Positions 1 through 7,765 of a stretch of DNA of 27,748 nucleotides are shown here, one piece after another. The notes beneath the pieces are model-generated. The model had not been told where the DNA came from and did no database searches. It saw only the letters and a list, made by a program, of their open reading frames with translations. Made by a program: the position numbers and the translations under genes. Source of the DNA: Candidatus Fonsibacter sp. (GTDB lineage Bacteria; Pseudomonadota; Alphaproteobacteria; Pelagibacterales; Pelagibacteraceae); NCBI GenBank assembly GCA_009693745.1, contig SHWR01000008.1, forward strand, positions 1 through 27,748, written 5' to 3'. Within the stretch, counting starts at the first letter, position 1, and the number at the start of each line of letters is the position of its first letter.

Positions 1-1
1 T

Positions 2-535
2 TCAGAATATCTAAATAAATTTGCAAAAAATTCTGAAAATAATTTATGGAAAGGTTCTTTTAAAGAAAATTCATTTTTTTTAGAAAAAAAATATTATGAT
101 GAAATTATTATAAAAAAATTAAGTTTAGATTTTTTAGATACTAAATATGTAGAAGAATTAAGCCAACTAGGTGACAAGTTAAAAGTTTTTAGAAAAAGTT
201 GTTATATAATTAATTCTACTAATGAAAAAATTAATATTTATTCACCAATAGAATTCTTAAAAAGGATAATAGAAGAAGGTAAAAAGTCTATATCCATCCA
301 GAGATTTAAGGGATTAGGAGAAATGAATCCAGAAGAGTTGTGGGAAACAACTTTAAATCCAGAAAATAATACACTGTTAAAAGTTGATTATTCTGGGAAT
401 GACATTGATACTGAAACTACAAATCCTGGAGATAAAGATAGAGAAATTTTTAAAATTTTAATGGGTGAAGATGTTGTTCCAAGAAAAGATTTTATTAATA
501 AAAATGCTATTAATGTAAATAATCTAGATATCTAG
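2..535 (+). CDS. gyrB: DNA gyrase subunit B, C-terminal part (5' end outside window)
   Basis: The reading frame is open from base 2 with no start, so the gene enters from the left edge. The visible 177 residues are the C-terminal end of the TOPRIM and tail region of the B subunit of DNA gyrase, the ATP-dependent enzyme that introduces negative supercoils. The diagnostic piece is QRFKGLGEMNPEELWETTLN, followed by an EIFKILMGEDVVPR block and the terminal INVNNLDI, which match the usual GyrB end (IFxxLMGxxVEPRRxFI...NLDI) better than ParE. A short insert rich in Asp, Thr and Asn (about SGNDIDTETTNPGDKD) sits between the last two blocks. The ATPase domain lies outside the window. regB begins only 4 bases after the stop, so the two may be cotranscribed. 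Confidence 0.93.
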   Translation, partial: SEYLNKFAKNSENNLWKGSFKENSFFLEKKYYDEIIIKKLSLDFLDTKYVEELSQLGDKLKVFRKSCYIINSTNEKINIYSPIEFLKRIIEEGKKSISIQRFKGLGEMNPEELWETTLNPENNTLLKVDYSGNDIDTETTNPGDKDREIFKILMGEDVVPRKDFINKNAINVNNLDI

Positions 536-539
536 TTTA

Positions 540-1832
540 ATGAATTTAGCAAAACTACCGGAGCTAAATAATAATCAAATAAAACTTTTAACATTAATTA
601 ACATTCGTTGGGTTGCAATTTTTGGACAATTTGCAACAATATCAATTGTATATTTTTATTTTAATTTTAATTTTAATATTGGTTATTGTTATTTATTAGT
701 TTTATTTTCCTCTTTTCTTAATATTTTTCTTCAAATTAGATCAAAAAAAACGGATTTATTATCTAATAATCAAGCCACTTTAAGCATTTTATATGATTTA
801 TTTCAGTTATTTGCACTATTATTTTTGACTGGAGGTGTAACTAATCCTTTTTCAATATTAATTGTTGCTCCAATTACAATTGCTGCAGGTTTTTTAAATT
901 TAAGAAGTAGTATTCTGATAGGTTTTTTATCAATTTTATTAATTTTTATTTTATCATTTTTTTATTTTGAGTTACCAGGTTTAGAAAAAAATTATCTTTT
1001 TCCAAAGTTTTATATTTCAGGATTAGCATTAGCGTTGTGTACGGCAATAATATTTTTGGCTATATATTTAAAGAGATTAGCAATTGAAAGTTCACAAAGG
1101 AATGTAGCTTTTAATATACTGCAGCAAATCTTTTTAAGAGAGCAAGAATTAAAATCTTTAGGAGGATTAGCTGCGGCTGCAGCGCATGAATTAGGAACTC
1201 CGTTAAATACTATATCGTTAGTTGCTAAAGAATTAAAAAAAGAAGCTGGATTAAATAAAAAGTTTAATCAAGATTTAGATTTACTTATTTCTCAATCTAA
1301 AAGATGTGGAGAGATATTAAAGCAAATATCAAAAAATCCTTATGCTGAAAAAGAAGATAAATTTCTTGATAAAGCATCATTTAAAACTATTGTTCATGAG
1401 ATTACTGATTCATTTAAAGATTTAAGTAATAAAAAAATAATTATCAACGAAGAAGATTATAAAAAAGATTATTTAATTACAAAAAAAATTGAAATTATTT
1501 ATAGTCTTAAAAATATTATCGATAATGCTATAAAATTCTCTTCAAATAAAATTGAGATTTTTTTATTATCTAATGAAGAAGAATTGAGAATAAAAATAGA
1601 AGATGATGGCGCGGGTTTTTCAACCCAAATATTGGGATTTTTAGGTGACCCTTACATTAACAAAGGAGGTTTAGATAATAATAAGGAAGGTTTGGGTTTG
1701 GGTATTTTTATAGCAAAAGTCTTCTTAGAAAGACTGTCTGCTATTATTAATTTTTACAATTTAGAAAATAAAGGTGCCGCGGTTGATATATCTTGGCAAA
1801 AAAAAGATTTAATAAATTTAAAACTTATATAG
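540..1832 (+). CDS. regB: Redox-responsive sensor histidine kinase RegB/PrrB/ActS
   Basis: Membrane sensor kinase of 430 residues that, in this family, senses the redox state of the quinone pool and phosphorylates RegA. About six hydrophobic segments fill residues 15-190. Residues 98-104 read GGVTNPF, the RegB quinone-interaction heptapeptide GGxxNPF. The H-box is AHELGTPLN with phospho-accepting His216. Cys256 in SKRCGEIL is at the place of the redox-active cysteine of RegB. The ATPase domain shows DDGAGF and GLGLGIFIA. The gene follows gyrB by 4 bases and its stop overlaps the convergent aguA stop by 8 bases. In many alphaproteobacteria regB is followed by senC and regA; here senC is absent and regA lies 4.3 kb away beyond an inverted polyamine operon. 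Family identity is clear; the signal sensed in this organism is inferred. Confidence 0.93.
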   Translation: MNLAKLPELNNNQIKLLTLINIRWVAIFGQFATISIVYFYFNFNFNIGYCYLLVLFSSFLNIFLQIRSKKTDLLSNNQATLSILYDLFQLFALLFLTGGVTNPFSILIVAPITIAAGFLNLRSSILIGFLSILLIFILSFFYFELPGLEKNYLFPKFYISGLALALCTAIIFLAIYLKRLAIESSQRNVAFNILQQIFLREQELKSLGGLAAAAAHELGTPLNTISLVAKELKKEAGLNKKFNQDLDLLISQSKRCGEILKQISKNPYAEKEDKFLDKASFKTIVHEITDSFKDLSNKKIIINEEDYKKDYLITKKIEIIYSLKNIIDNAIKFSSNKIEIFLLSNEEELRIKIEDDGAGFSTQILGFLGDPYINKGGLDNNKEGLGLGIFIAKVFLERLSAIINFYNLENKGAAVDISWQKKDLINLKLI

Positions 1833-2895
1833 CTGGCTCTTGTAGTGTCATGCAATGAACTGCTCCAAATCCCCAAATAAGATCGCGGCAGTTAATCGGA
1901 ACAATTTTTCTATCTTTAAAATATTTCTCTAAAATTTGAAAAGCTTTATCGTCGTTTTTATCTTCAAAGATTGGAAGTAGAACAATTTTATTTGCTATAT
2001 AAAAATTTAAATAGCTAGCAGGTACTCTTGTATCTTCAATAATCAAAGGTGATGGCATTGGAATTTCTACAATGGTATTTTGTTTACCTAAATGATTTCT
2101 AGATTTTTTTAAAATTTTTAAATTTTCATTTAAAGCTGAGTAATTTTCATCACTTTTTTTATATTCAATCGCCGTAAATATCTTATCATCATCAAAAAAT
2201 CTTGTGATGTCATCGATATGACCATGGGTATCATCACCAACAATACCTTTATTAAGCCATATAAAATTTTTGATATTTAAACTTTCACTTAAGATTATTT
2301 CTAATTTTTTCCTACCTAATCCAGGATTTCTTTCTTGAACTTTGCTTAATAAACATTCCTTTGTTGCAATTAATGTTCCTTTTCCATTCACATCGATTGC
2401 GCCACTTTCCAATATAACATCTTTAATTTTGTTTTTAATTTCTGCTTTTATATCTATTAATTCTATGTTTTTGATCTTGGCTATCTGTAGCTTAATACTA
2501 TTATCAAAATTATAGTCTTTATATTTTGCCCATGCATTGAAATGAAAATTAGTCATAATCTTTTTTTTCAAAACATCATTCACTAGAAAAATAGGTCCTG
2601 TATCTCTGGTCCAAACTCTATTTGTCTTAATGATATGAAAATTAATCTTATTAAGATTTGTTTTTTCTTTAATTAAAATTTTCTTAATATTTTTTTTAAA
2701 CGCCTTTGATTGAATTAAAATATCAACATTTTGAACCTTAGATAATGCTGAGGTTATTTTTGCGAAAGTTGACGGAATATTTTTAAATTTATCTGGCCAG
2801 TCATTTTTATTGTGTGGCCAAGCTAGCCATGTAGAACTTTGCCTTTCCCATTCTGCTGGCATTCTATAGCCCAAGGATGCCAGATTTTCATTCAT
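1825..2895 (-). CDS. aguA: Agmatine deiminase
   Basis: Hydrolyses agmatine to N-carbamoylputrescine and ammonia in the cytoplasm, a step in making putrescine from arginine. The 356 residues have the full family pattern: N-terminal MPAEWERQSSTWLAWPH, then TRDTGPIFL in the active-site region, HGHIDDITRF carrying catalytic His and Asp, and the C-terminal GFGAVHCMTLQEPA with the nucleophilic Cys348. Length is normal for the peptidyl-arginine-deiminase-like AguA family. It is the last gene of the polyamine operon; its start overlaps the end of aguB by 8 bases, fitting translational coupling, and the AguB enzyme takes the next step. The 3' end overlaps convergent regB by 8 bases. No arginine decarboxylase is seen in the window, so the source of agmatine is unknown. 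Confidence 0.93.
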   Translation of the reverse strand: MNENLASLGYRMPAEWERQSSTWLAWPHNKNDWPDKFKNIPSTFAKITSALSKVQNVDILIQSKAFKKNIKKILIKEKTNLNKINFHIIKTNRVWTRDTGPIFLVNDVLKKKIMTNFHFNAWAKYKDYNFDNSIKLQIAKIKNIELIDIKAEIKNKIKDVILESGAIDVNGKGTLIATKECLLSKVQERNPGLGRKKLEIILSESLNIKNFIWLNKGIVGDDTHGHIDDITRFFDDDKIFTAIEYKKSDENYSALNENLKILKKSRNHLGKQNTIVEIPMPSPLIIEDTRVPASYLNFYIANKIVLLPIFEDKNDDKAFQILEKYFKDRKIVPINCRDLIWGFGAVHCMTLQEPAI

Positions 2896-3769
2896 CGGAA
2901 GGATTTTTTAATAAACCATGGTATTGATCAATTCTTCTATCTCTTAAGAAAGGCCAGTGTTGTCTTGCTTTTTCAACTTTGCTTAGATCAATATTGCAGA
3001 TAATAATTTCCTCCTTATTGTTGCTAGCTTGAGCAATAATATTTCCATTAGGGTCAAATACAATTGAATTGCCCCAAAATTCGATAGATTTATCTTTTTT
3101 ACCTTCAATCCCCACTCTATTAACAGAAATAACAAATACTCCATTTGCTATAGCGTGTGATCTTTGAATTGTAAGCCATGCATCTAATTGTGATTTACCA
3201 AATTCTTTTTTCTCACGTAAATGCCATCCTATTGCTGTTGGATAGAATATAATTTCTGCACCCTTAAGAGCTGTTAAACGTGCAGCTTCTGGGAACCATT
3301 GATCCCAGCATATTAAAGTTCCAATCGAACCATGTTTGGTATTAAAACTTTTAAAACCCAGGTCACCTGGTGTGAAATAAAATTTTTCATAATATTGAGG
3401 ATCATCTGGAATGTGCATTTTTCTGTAATGACCAAAGATCTTTCCTTTTTTGTCGATTAAAACACATGAGTTATGATAAAGTCCTGATACTTTTTTCTCA
3501 AAAAGTGGAACGATTATTATTATACTTATTTTCTTTGCTAATCGGCATAATGCATCAGTAGTTTTTCCAGGTATTTTTTCTGCTATTGCAAAGTTATCGT
3601 GATTTTCTTCTTGGCAAAAATAATGGGTTAAAAATAATTCAGGCAAACAAACAATTTGTACGCCCTTTTTTTTAGCTAATTTTATTTTATCTACAGCTTT
3701 AGAAAGATTTTTTTTTGGGTCAGCGTCCATCTTCATCTGCACCAAAGCTACTTTAGTTAGTGAAGACAT
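2888..3769 (-). CDS. aguB: N-carbamoylputrescine amidase (nitrilase family)
   Basis: Carbon-nitrogen hydrolase of 293 residues that converts N-carbamoylputrescine to putrescine, CO2 and ammonia. The nitrilase Glu-Lys-Cys triad is visible as Glu44 (CLPELFL), Lys117 (YRKMHIPDDP) and Cys154 (LICWDQWFPEAARL). The IPDDP stretch after the lysine and the WDQWFPE stretch around the cysteine are typical of the AguB subgroup rather than of omega-amidases or beta-ureidopropionases. It sits between the DHS-like gene (3 bases before it) and aguA (8-base overlap), so the agmatine branch is complete from agmatine to putrescine. Confidence 0.92.
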   Translation of the reverse strand: MSSLTKVALVQMKMDADPKKNLSKAVDKIKLAKKKGVQIVCLPELFLTHYFCQEENHDNFAIAEKIPGKTTDALCRLAKKISIIIIVPLFEKKVSGLYHNSCVLIDKKGKIFGHYRKMHIPDDPQYYEKFYFTPGDLGFKSFNTKHGSIGTLICWDQWFPEAARLTALKGAEIIFYPTAIGWHLREKKEFGKSQLDAWLTIQRSHAIANGVFVISVNRVGIEGKKDKSIEFWGNSIVFDPNGNIIAQASNNKEEIIICNIDLSKVEKARQHWPFLRDRRIDQYHGLLKNPSDE

Positions 3770-3772
3770 TGT

Positions 3773-4819
3773 TTATTTAAATAATTTAGAAAAACTCCTT
3801 TTAGGTCTATTTTTCCAGTAGCCTCTATGAAATGCATCGCTTACTATTAGAGGTATAACGCTAGTTGCTTCAGCGAAAACCATTTGTTCTCTTGCAGTAT
3901 CAACTTTCCCCCATGAGCTTGCTTCTTTTAGTGTAGATGAACTGCATGCTCCATCTCTAACGTCAGCAACAGTAATTTGTATAGCGTACTTGTGCATATC
4001 AACTTCTTTTTCTAAAAGTTCAGCACATATTACTGTATCCTGAATATAGTTTTTAGGAACGCCACCACCAATCATTAATAAACCCGAAGTTTTTGATTTA
4101 ATTTTAATTTCAGTAAGTTCTCTAAAATCTCTTATAGAGTCAATTGTTAAATGTTTTTTTGGATTTCTTTCTTGATGCATTACCAAACCAAATCCTGCGC
4201 TAGAATCTGTAAAAGCAGGACAGAATATTGGCACATCATTTTCATAAGCAAGTTGAATTAAAGATTCTTTCTTCTTTGAATATTTTGTTAAATATTTTCC
4301 CATTTCTTTTATAAATTCACGAGAAGTATAAGGTCTTGGTTCTAATTGATCTGCTATTTCACCAATAGTCTTATCGCATGCCTGTAGTTGTTCTTCATCA
4401 ATATAGGTATCGTATATTCTGTCGATGTAATGTTCTCTTAATACATTGTCGTTTTGAAATTGAGATCCTTGATAGTGTTTAAAACCTAGAGCCTCAAAGA
4501 AATCCATATCAACAATAGATGCTCCTGTTGAAACAATAGCATCAACCATGTTGTTTTTAACTAAATCGGCATAAACTTTCATGCATCCAGCAGCAGAAGT
4601 TGATCCTGCTAAAGTTAAGAAAATAGTGCAGTTTTTATCGTTTAACATTTCGTTATAGATTTGAGCTGCATTAGCTGTTTCTCTAGATGTAAAAGACATC
4701 TTGGACATTCCGTCTATGATCGGCCTTGCATCAAACGATGAAATATCTATGTGCTCTATAGCTTTATTTAAAAAGCTAGATTTGTTGTGACCTATGGTTG
4801 GATTTGAGGATTTGCTCAT
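3773..4819 (-). CDS. Deoxyhypusine synthase-family protein, probably acting in polyamine (homospermidine-type) synthesis
   Basis: A 348-residue member of the deoxyhypusine synthase family. Conserved blocks include LTLAGSTSAAG, VSTGAS, SGLLMIGGGVPKN and SWGKV. In eukaryotic DHS the lysine of the SWGK block forms the covalent enzyme-imine with the aminobutyl group of spermidine; here it is Lys305. Bacteria lack eIF5A, so the protein substrate is absent; plant homospermidine synthases evolved from DHS by moving the aminobutyl group to putrescine instead. Placement directly after ornithine decarboxylase (the stop and start share one base, TAATG) and before aguB supports a small-molecule polyamine role. 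I infer formation of homospermidine or a related polyamine; the exact acceptor cannot be read from the sequence. Family call is strong, reaction moderate. Confidence 0.85.
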   Translation of the reverse strand: MSKSSNPTIGHNKSSFLNKAIEHIDISSFDARPIIDGMSKMSFTSRETANAAQIYNEMLNDKNCTIFLTLAGSTSAAGCMKVYADLVKNNMVDAIVSTGASIVDMDFFEALGFKHYQGSQFQNDNVLREHYIDRIYDTYIDEEQLQACDKTIGEIADQLEPRPYTSREFIKEMGKYLTKYSKKKESLIQLAYENDVPIFCPAFTDSSAGFGLVMHQERNPKKHLTIDSIRDFRELTEIKIKSKTSGLLMIGGGVPKNYIQDTVICAELLEKEVDMHKYAIQITVADVRDGACSSSTLKEASSWGKVDTAREQMVFAEATSVIPLIVSDAFHRGYWKNRPKRSFSKLFK

Positions 4820-6009
4820 TAAGCAACAAGATAATTGCTTTTTAATTCCTCATCTTGTTCATTTTGATAAACAGACATTATTGGTTTATCTTCGATTTCG
4901 AAAATGTCATCTGAGTAAAAGCCGTTAAATTTAGTTCTGAAAGTTAATCCATAACTTCCTAACTGTCCAATCTCTATATAATCACCTTCTTTTAAATTAT
5001 TTGGAAGCATGTAAGGACCTTTCATAAAATCCATACTATCGCACGTTGGTCCGTAGAAATTAAAAGGAGTTAAACGTCTACTTAAATCTTTTCCAGTATC
5101 TATAATTTTTGTTGGGAAAATAAAATTTGGAAATCCAGCATCAAATAAAGATCCGTATGTTCCATCATTAATATAAAGACTTTGTTTTTTTCTAAGTTCA
5201 ACTTTAACAATAGTAGAACCACTCTCTGCAACGATAGCTCTTCCTGGTTCGCAAATTAATTCTGGTTGTTTAGGTAAATTTAATTTGTTTAATGCCTTTT
5301 TAATTTCTTCCATATAGTTTTCTAATGGCTGAGGATATAGATCTGGATACTTAGATGGGAATCCCCCTCCTACATTTATAATGTCAGGAGTAATTCCTGA
5401 TTTTGAAATTAGGTTTCCAATTTCTTTAATCCCTTTTGAGTAAGATATAGGATGCATACATTGTGATCCAACGTGAAAACTTACACCAAGTTTTTGAACA
5501 AGTGGTTTTGCTAATTTTATTAATCCAATAGCTTCAGCAGGAGAAGCTCCAAATTTTTTAGAAAGATCAATTTCAGAATGTTCGTTAGAAACAAATATTC
5601 TTAAGTATAGAGTTAAATCTTTAGCATCTTTAGTTGCTTCGAAAATTTTAATTAATTCATCTTTTGTATCAAAAGAAAAATCTCTCACACCAAAATTAAA
5701 ATATGCCTCCTCAATACTCTTTCTATTTTTTACTGTATGCATAAAATAAAGATTTGCATCTTTTACAATCGACTTAACTAATTTAATTTCTTCGAGTGAG
5801 GCTACATCAAAATTCGTGATCCCATTTTGATATACGTGTTTGATAACACTTTTGTGGGGATTTGTTTTTACAGCGTATAGAGGTTTCCCCGGAAAATTAT
5901 TTACAAAAAAATTACAAGCCAGTTTTATACTTTCTGGTCGAATGCAATATACAGGGTTTACCGGTTGAAGTTCTCTGACTAAGTCAGAAACAGAATTAAA
6001 CTTTTTCAA
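4819..6009 (-). CDS. Ornithine decarboxylase, PLP group IV (fold III); lysine activity possible
   Basis: Pyridoxal-phosphate decarboxylase of 396 residues making putrescine from ornithine. Lys48 in YAVKTNPH binds PLP; HVGSQC, the NVGGGFP glycine loop and CEPGRAIV hold the phosphate; Cys323 in GPTCDSMD is the catalytic cysteine from the partner subunit; YINDGTYGSLFDAGF follows the family pattern. It is much shorter than the biosynthetic arginine decarboxylase SpeA (over 600 residues). The same family contains bifunctional lysine/ornithine decarboxylases, which cannot be excluded by eye. It is the first gene of the four-gene polyamine operon. The start is TTG at 6009, preceded about 11 bases upstream by AGGA on the minus strand; I see no better ATG. 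The 169 bases between it and regA carry a structured element that could affect its expression. Confidence 0.9.
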   Translation of the reverse strand: MKKFNSVSDLVRELQPVNPVYCIRPESIKLACNFFVNNFPGKPLYAVKTNPHKSVIKHVYQNGITNFDVASLEEIKLVKSIVKDANLYFMHTVKNRKSIEEAYFNFGVRDFSFDTKDELIKIFEATKDAKDLTLYLRIFVSNEHSEIDLSKKFGASPAEAIGLIKLAKPLVQKLGVSFHVGSQCMHPISYSKGIKEIGNLISKSGITPDIINVGGGFPSKYPDLYPQPLENYMEEIKKALNKLNLPKQPELICEPGRAIVAESGSTIVKVELRKKQSLYINDGTYGSLFDAGFPNFIFPTKIIDTGKDLSRRLTPFNFYGPTCDSMDFMKGPYMLPNNLKEGDYIEIGQLGSYGLTFRTKFNGFYSDDIFEIEDKPIMSVYQNEQDEELKSNYLVA

Positions 6010-6120
6010 TTCTTGTTATGTCCTTTTGTTAAAAAAAAATTATTATTAACTACTCGAATCAGGAATTAATATGAATTTTAATTTCTGTAAAGTATTTATT
6101 TTAAATTATAGAAATTTTTT

Positions 6121-6178
6121 CCGCACCGTGGTCCTTAGCTTGTGCTTAGGTCTGGGAAGGACTATAAGTCAGACCTTA
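6121..6178 (+). promoter_or_regulatory. Putative structured RNA leader (pseudoknot or switching hairpins) in front of regA
   Basis: About 50% GC in a strongly AT-rich neighbourhood. Two interleaved stems can form. Stem A pairs 6131-6136 (GTCCTT) with 6157-6162 (AAGGAC) and extends to 9 pairs (6128-6136 with 6157-6165) using two G-U pairs. Stem B pairs 6148-6154 (AGGTCTG) with 6170-6176 (CAGACCT) and gains a G-U pair at 6155/6169. The order A, B, A', B' is that of an H-type pseudoknot; with six-pair stem A the connecting loops are 11, 2 and 7 bases. The same segments could instead form alternative hairpins, including GACT-ATA-AGTC at 6160-6170. The extra wobble pairs exist only in + strand RNA, favouring a regA leader over an ornithine decarboxylase leader. 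Stem B ends 2 bases before the regA ATG. A relation to the alphaproteobacterial speF leader (Rfam RF00518) should be tested; I cannot confirm it by eye. Confidence 0.55.
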
Positions 6179-6745
6179 ATGAACAAAATCTTAACCCCAA
6201 AAGTAGAACTAGAGCAGTTCGAGAACAAATCTTTGCTAATAGTGGAAGACGATGATCCATTTCGAAATAGACTCTCAAAAGCTATGGAAAATAAAGGTTT
6301 TTTTGTTACTTCGGCGTCTACCGTTGCTGAAGCAAAACAAAAAGTTAAGTCTTCACCCCCAGCCTTTGCCATCATTGACCTTAGATTAAACGATGGAAGC
6401 GGTTTGGATATTGTTAAAGAGATACACAAAGTTAAAGCTGACAGTAGGATCGTAGTTTTGACAGGCTATGGAAACATACCCACAGCTGTTGCGGCAGTTA
6501 AATCAGGAGCTATAGACTACCTTGTAAAGCCGGCTGATGCTGAAGATTTAGAAGCCGCTTTGTTGGCAGATAAAGATAAGAAAGCAACCCCCCCAGAGAA
6601 CCCAATGTCTGTTGATAGGGTAAAATGGGAACATATTCAGAGAGTATTCGAGTTATGTGATCGCAACGTTTCCGAGACAGCCAGAAGACTTAAGATGCAC
6701 AGAAGAACTCTTCAAAGAATACTTTCTAAAAGATCGCCAAAATAG
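6179..6745 (+). CDS. regA: Response regulator RegA/PrrA/ActR
   Basis: DNA-binding response regulator of 188 residues, partner of RegB, which in other alphaproteobacteria controls genes of respiration, carbon fixation and other redox-linked pathways. The receiver domain has the acidic pocket (VEDDD), the phospho-acceptor Asp in IIDLRLNDGSG, the Thr of LTGYG and the Lys-Pro of YLVKPA. A short proline linker (PPENPMS) leads to the nearly invariant Fis-type helix-turn-helix, NVSETARRLKMHRRTLQRIL. I place the start at ATG 6179. The frame is open back to an ATG at 6071, but that stretch has unusually GC-rich codons and coincides with a base-paired element, so it is probably leader RNA. No clear Shine-Dalgarno precedes 6179. 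The stop directly abuts that of the convergent next gene with no base between them. Confidence 0.93.
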   Translation: MNKILTPKVELEQFENKSLLIVEDDDPFRNRLSKAMENKGFFVTSASTVAEAKQKVKSSPPAFAIIDLRLNDGSGLDIVKEIHKVKADSRIVVLTGYGNIPTAVAAVKSGAIDYLVKPADAEDLEAALLADKDKKATPPENPMSVDRVKWEHIQRVFELCDRNVSETARRLKMHRRTLQRILSKRSPK

Positions 6746-7171
6746 CTAATTATTTATAGAAGACCTGTAATAGGTGTTTTGTATTAATATTCTTTTATTT
6801 GGACCCGTTATCAAATGATCGATTTTAAATAAATTATTATTTATTACCCTTAAGTAAGTTTTATAAGTATCTTTTTTACAAAAATACCAGGAAACAAGAT
6901 CTTCTTTTAAGTTGTTATTAAATTTTTGGTAAATTTTATTTTTTTTCTCACCTAGTAAAAAGTAAAATTTTATAAAGTTCTTACTCTGAATGATATCAAA
7001 CTTTTGATAGCCAGATATTGTATTTTCATTATCTTTTTTGTAGATTAAACTTTTTTCTTCGTAATAAAAGTTATTTAACTTTTTAGATTTTAGAGAGACC
7101 AAGCCTTCACCTAAAAAGCCACTTGATATTTTTTTTTTTAAATACCAATAACCCAAAAGGTTTTTAAACAT
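6746..7171 (-). CDS. Small DUF6314-like protein
   Basis: A 141-residue cytoplasmic protein with no signal peptide or membrane segment and many Lys, Tyr and Phe residues. The pattern of an N-terminal LLGYWYLKKKI, a GEG/Y-rich beta-strand repeat, then SWYFCKKDTYKT and GPNKRILIQNTYYRS resembles DUF6314 proteins of alphaproteobacteria (a small lipocalin-like beta barrel with a conserved H/W-x-C-xx-D-x-Y and GPxKxY...Y-x-R end). The resemblance is from memory and divergent, so I hold it at moderate confidence; no function is known. It is the last gene of a three-gene minus-strand run, 21 bases after bioY, and its stop abuts the regA stop. Confidence 0.6.
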   Translation of the reverse strand: MFKNLLGYWYLKKKISSGFLGEGLVSLKSKKLNNFYYEEKSLIYKKDNENTISGYQKFDIIQSKNFIKFYFLLGEKKNKIYQKFNNNLKEDLVSWYFCKKDTYKTYLRVINNNLFKIDHLITGPNKRILIQNTYYRSSINN

Positions 7172-7192
7172 TTATAATTAGATATTAAGAAT

Positions 7193-7765
7193 TTAAGATT
7201 TTATATATTTTTTTAACTTAAAAATATGTGGGATTAATAATGCAAGTAAAGTTATTTTGAACAATTCGGCAAATATAAAAGGAGCCACTCCTAATTTGAT
7301 AATAGAATCGTTCCAACCAAATATTGTACCAAGCCATAGAACTCCTAATACATAAGTTGGGATAATTGCGATTATTAATTTTATAATCCTTATTAAAATT
7401 TTATCTTCGTTTTTGATGTTTCCGGAAAGATATACAGTAATAAAATATCCCATTAGATATCCGCAAGTGGGTCCGAGTATATAACTTAATCCAATTCCTT
7501 TTTCAGGAGTGTTAGCAAATACCGGCAGACCAAACAAACCTTCAAAAAAATAAGTTAATAATATTAAAAGACCAAGTCTTTTTCCAAAAGCGACACCTAT
7601 CGCCATGATTATGAACGTTTGCATAGTCATTGGTACAGGATAAAATGGAACTTTAGTTTTTGCAGATAAAGTAATTATAAAAGTTGCAAAAATAATTACA
7701 GGCAACAACCAAATTATTTCTTTTAATAAAAAAAGTTTTTTATTTTGAATTTTGTTATTAAACAT
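7193..7765 (-). CDS. bioY: Biotin transporter substrate-binding component BioY
   Basis: Integral membrane S-component of 190 residues that binds and imports biotin. About six hydrophobic segments span the protein. The BioY signature is clear: VPFYPVPMTMQTF, then GLFGLPVFAN and YILGPTCGYLMGYF. The gene starts within the last 8 bases of an ABC ATPase gene. That ATPase is of the ABC-2 export type, not the BioM/EcfA type, so I infer that BioY works alone or with an energising module encoded elsewhere. Uptake would matter if the organism cannot make biotin, a common trait of streamlined marine bacteria. Confidence 0.9.
   Translation of the reverse strand: MFNNKIQNKKLFLLKEIIWLLPVIIFATFIITLSAKTKVPFYPVPMTMQTFIIMAIGVAFGKRLGLLILLTYFFEGLFGLPVFANTPEKGIGLSYILGPTCGYLMGYFITVYLSGNIKNEDKILIRIIKLIIAIIPTYVLGVLWLGTIFGWNDSIIKLGVAPFIFAELFKITLLALLIPHIFKLKKYIKS

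Noticed and set aside
655..690. Short TTTTAA-type repeat in regB
   Set aside because: It encodes alternating Phe-Asn in a membrane segment boundary and is explained by AT-rich coding sequence.
6071..6178. regA starting at ATG 6071 with an extra 36 residues
   Set aside because: The added residues do not look like RegA, codon use is GC-rich, and the segment overlaps a base-paired element; ATG 6179 fits the family length.
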